Shown piece by piece: positions 5,459 through 6,552 of a stretch of 6,552 bases of DNA. The stretch lies in the NCBI GenBank assembly GCA_013329495.1, contig DUKC01000159.1, positions 3,498-10,049 of the forward strand, given 5' to 3'. Below the pieces are notes generated by a model, which did not search any database, had not been told where the DNA came from, and saw nothing but the letters and a program-made list of their open reading frames with translations. A program made the translations under genes and the position numbers. Position 1 is the stretch's first letter. Each line of letters begins with the position of its first letter. The DNA is from Thermoplasmata archaeon. GTDB taxonomy: Archaea > Thermoplasmatota > E2 > UBA9212.

Positions 5459-5461
5459 AAA

Positions 5462-6502
5462 ATGGAAGTAGGAATAGTGTCTTATGGAGGCTACGTGCCT
5501 CATTATCGAATAAAAGCAAGCACGATTGCAAGGCAGTGGGGTGCCGATCCAATCAGTGCACCGCGGGGTCTGAACGTGAAAGAAAAATCGGTTCCCTCTC
5601 TGGATGAGGATTGCGCAACAATATCGGTTGAAGCTTCAAGGCAGGCCTTAGATAGAAGCAAAATTGATCCCCAAGAAATTGGAGCAGTATTCGTGGGATC
5701 GGAGTCTCATTCATATGCCGTTAAACCAACAGGCACTATTGTCGGCGAGGCCCTTCAGGCAACCCCCTTCTTGTTCTGCGCCGATCTTGAGTTTGCCTGC
5801 AAGGCAGGCACTGCAGGAATGCAATTCTGCATAGCATTGATCAAGGCAGGAATGATCAAATACGGATGTGCTATTGGGGCAGACACATCCCAAGGTGCCC
5901 CAGGGGACGCTCTCGAATACACCGCTTCTGCAGGAGGCGCTGCATTTATTATTGGCAAGCAAGATCTGATTGCCAAAATAAACGATACCCTCTCCTACAC
6001 CACGGACACCCCCGATTTTTGGCGGAGAGACGGAGCGTTCTATCCCCAGCACGGAGGCAGATTCACAGGAGAACCTGCGTATTTCAAGCACGTCTTTAAC
6101 GCCTCCAAAGCCCTGCTGGACAGGCTCAACGCGAAGCCTGAGAATTACGACTATGCGGTGTTCCATCAGCCCAATGGCAAGTTTCCATTGAGAGTTGGGA
6201 AAATGCTTGGATTCACAAGAGACCAAATCGAGGCGGGTTTGCTTACTCCTCTGATTGGAAACACGTACTCAGGTTCTTCCCCCTTGGGCTTGGTGGCTGT
6301 GCTTGATGTTGCAAAGCCTGGTGACAGGATATTCCTCACCTCATACGGTTCAGGTGCGGGAGCTGATTCATTCGACCTGACTGTAACCGATGGGATCCTC
6401 AAGATGGACAGGAAGGACAAGCTCAGGGATGCCATCGATAAGAAGGAGTATGTTGATTATGCGACCTATGCCAAATTGAGGAAAAAGATAAGGGAGGAAT
6501 AA
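5462..6502 (+). CDS. Hydroxymethylglutaryl-CoA synthase (archaeal type)
   Basis: The enzyme condenses acetyl-CoA with acetoacetyl-CoA to HMG-CoA, the committed route into mevalonate and the isoprenoid lipids of archaeal membranes; it is cytosolic. The protein is 346 residues, normal for the archaeal form and shorter than the eukaryotic one. The thiolase-fold triad is visible: Glu81 in GSESHS, the acyl-carrying Cys113 in [10 protein letters not shown], and His235 in FHQPNGKFP. Glycine-rich [10 protein letters not shown] (267-276) and [11 protein letters not shown] (294-304) complete the active-site half. The frame is open upstream to an ATG at 5369, but the added 31 residues do not resemble the family, and [13 protein letters not shown] starts exactly where homologues do. 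The next gene, a thiolase, begins two bases after the stop, so the two are one operon. Confidence 0.96.
   Translation: MEVGIVSYGGYVPHYRIKASTIARQWGADPISAPRGLNVKEKSVPSLDEDCATISVEASRQALDRSKIDPQEIGAVFVGSESHSYAVKPTGTIVGEALQATPFLFCADLEFACKAGTAGMQFCIALIKAGMIKYGCAIGADTSQGAPGDALEYTASAGGAAFIIGKQDLIAKINDTLSYTTDTPDFWRRDGAFYPQHGGRFTGEPAYFKHVFNASKALLDRLNAKPENYDYAVFHQPNGKFPLRVGKMLGFTRDQIEAGLLTPLIGNTYSGSSPLGLVAVLDVAKPGDRIFLTSYGSGAGADSFDLTVTDGILKMDRKDKLRDAIDKKEYVDYATYAKLRKKIREE
6492..6497 (+). promoter_or_regulatory. Ribosome binding site of thiolase gene
   Basis: GGGAGG lies within the last codons of HMG-CoA synthase and seven bases before ATG 6505. It supports that start and translation of the thiolase from the same mRNA. 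Confidence 0.7.
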
Positions 6503-6504
6503 AA

Positions 6505-6552
6505 ATGAGAGAAGTAGCAGTTATAGGAGTTGGGATGACAAAATTTGGAGAA
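6505..6552 (+). CDS. Thiolase-family acetyl-CoA acetyltransferase, 5' part
   Basis: Only 16 codons are inside the window (MREVAVIGVGMTKFGE), but this is the standard start of archaeal acetoacetyl-CoA thiolases of the SCP-x-like group, with VAVIGVGMTKFG as its first strand and loop. It would condense two acetyl-CoA and hand acetoacetyl-CoA to HMG-CoA synthase. In a characterised methanogen the two enzymes and a DUF35 protein form a complex that shares a CoA site and pulls the unfavourable thiolase step forward. The two-base gap and strong ribosome site fit coexpression. The catalytic residues are beyond the edge. Confidence 0.85.
   Translation, partial: MREVAVIGVGMTKFGE

Noticed and set aside
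5369..5461. N-terminal extension of HMG-CoA synthase from ATG 5369
   Set aside because: The 31 extra residues do not look like the family, and the frame passes through the TATA box and repeats; ATG 5462 matches homologue starts.
5711..6226. 171-residue minus-strand frame within HMG-CoA synthase
   Set aside because: A shadow of a highly conserved gene; serine/cysteine-rich composition is typical of antisense translation.

Overview
This window is archaeal and mostly housekeeping. Every gene family I can place is an archaeal information-processing or lipid-precursor gene: TiaS, Dim1/KsgA, DUF655, Rpo4, L21e, and the archaeal HMG-CoA synthase next to a thiolase. Promoters look like archaeal TATA boxes, with AGAGGAGG-type ribosome sites inside the minus-strand cluster. 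Base composition is moderate and AUA/AGA/AGG codons are common. The set does not fix the lineage; a euryarchaeote or a Bathyarchaeia-type organism would both fit.

Layout. 1-96 is upstream sequence with no gene I can defend. 97-1455 (+) is tiaS, the enzyme that lets tRNA-Ile2 read AUA. 1456-1898 is a gene-poor stretch with several inverted repeats and a palindrome overlapping a TATA-like box. 1899-3083 (+) is a secreted PHP-family metal-dependent hydrolase, possibly preceded by an 11-codon leader ORF overlapping its start as ATGA. It converges on a minus-strand cluster with a gap of only 13 bases. Read in its own direction the cluster is rpl21e (5180-4887), rpo4 (4869-4540), DUF655 (4520-3975) and ksgA (3876-3097). 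The first three are tightly packed; ksgA follows after 97 bases that contain a good TATA box. 5181-5461 is a divergent promoter region. On the right, HMG-CoA synthase (5462-6502, +) is followed two bases later by a thiolase that runs off the window.

How the genes fit together. The minus-strand cluster joins translation (L21e, the KsgA 16S rRNA dimethylase) with transcription (Rpo4), a conserved archaeal arrangement. The HMG-CoA synthase/thiolase pair makes HMG-CoA from acetyl-CoA for the mevalonate route to isoprenoid membrane lipids; a DUF35 gene would be expected just beyond the right edge. The PHP hydrolase is the accessory gene here: exported, monocistronic in appearance, substrate unknown. 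I see no mobile element, CRISPR array, tRNA or rRNA. I found no clear new multi-gene system; the most interesting signals are small: the leader ORF and palindrome of the PHP gene, the mini-ORF at the ksgA start, and symmetric repeats upstream of HMG-CoA synthase.
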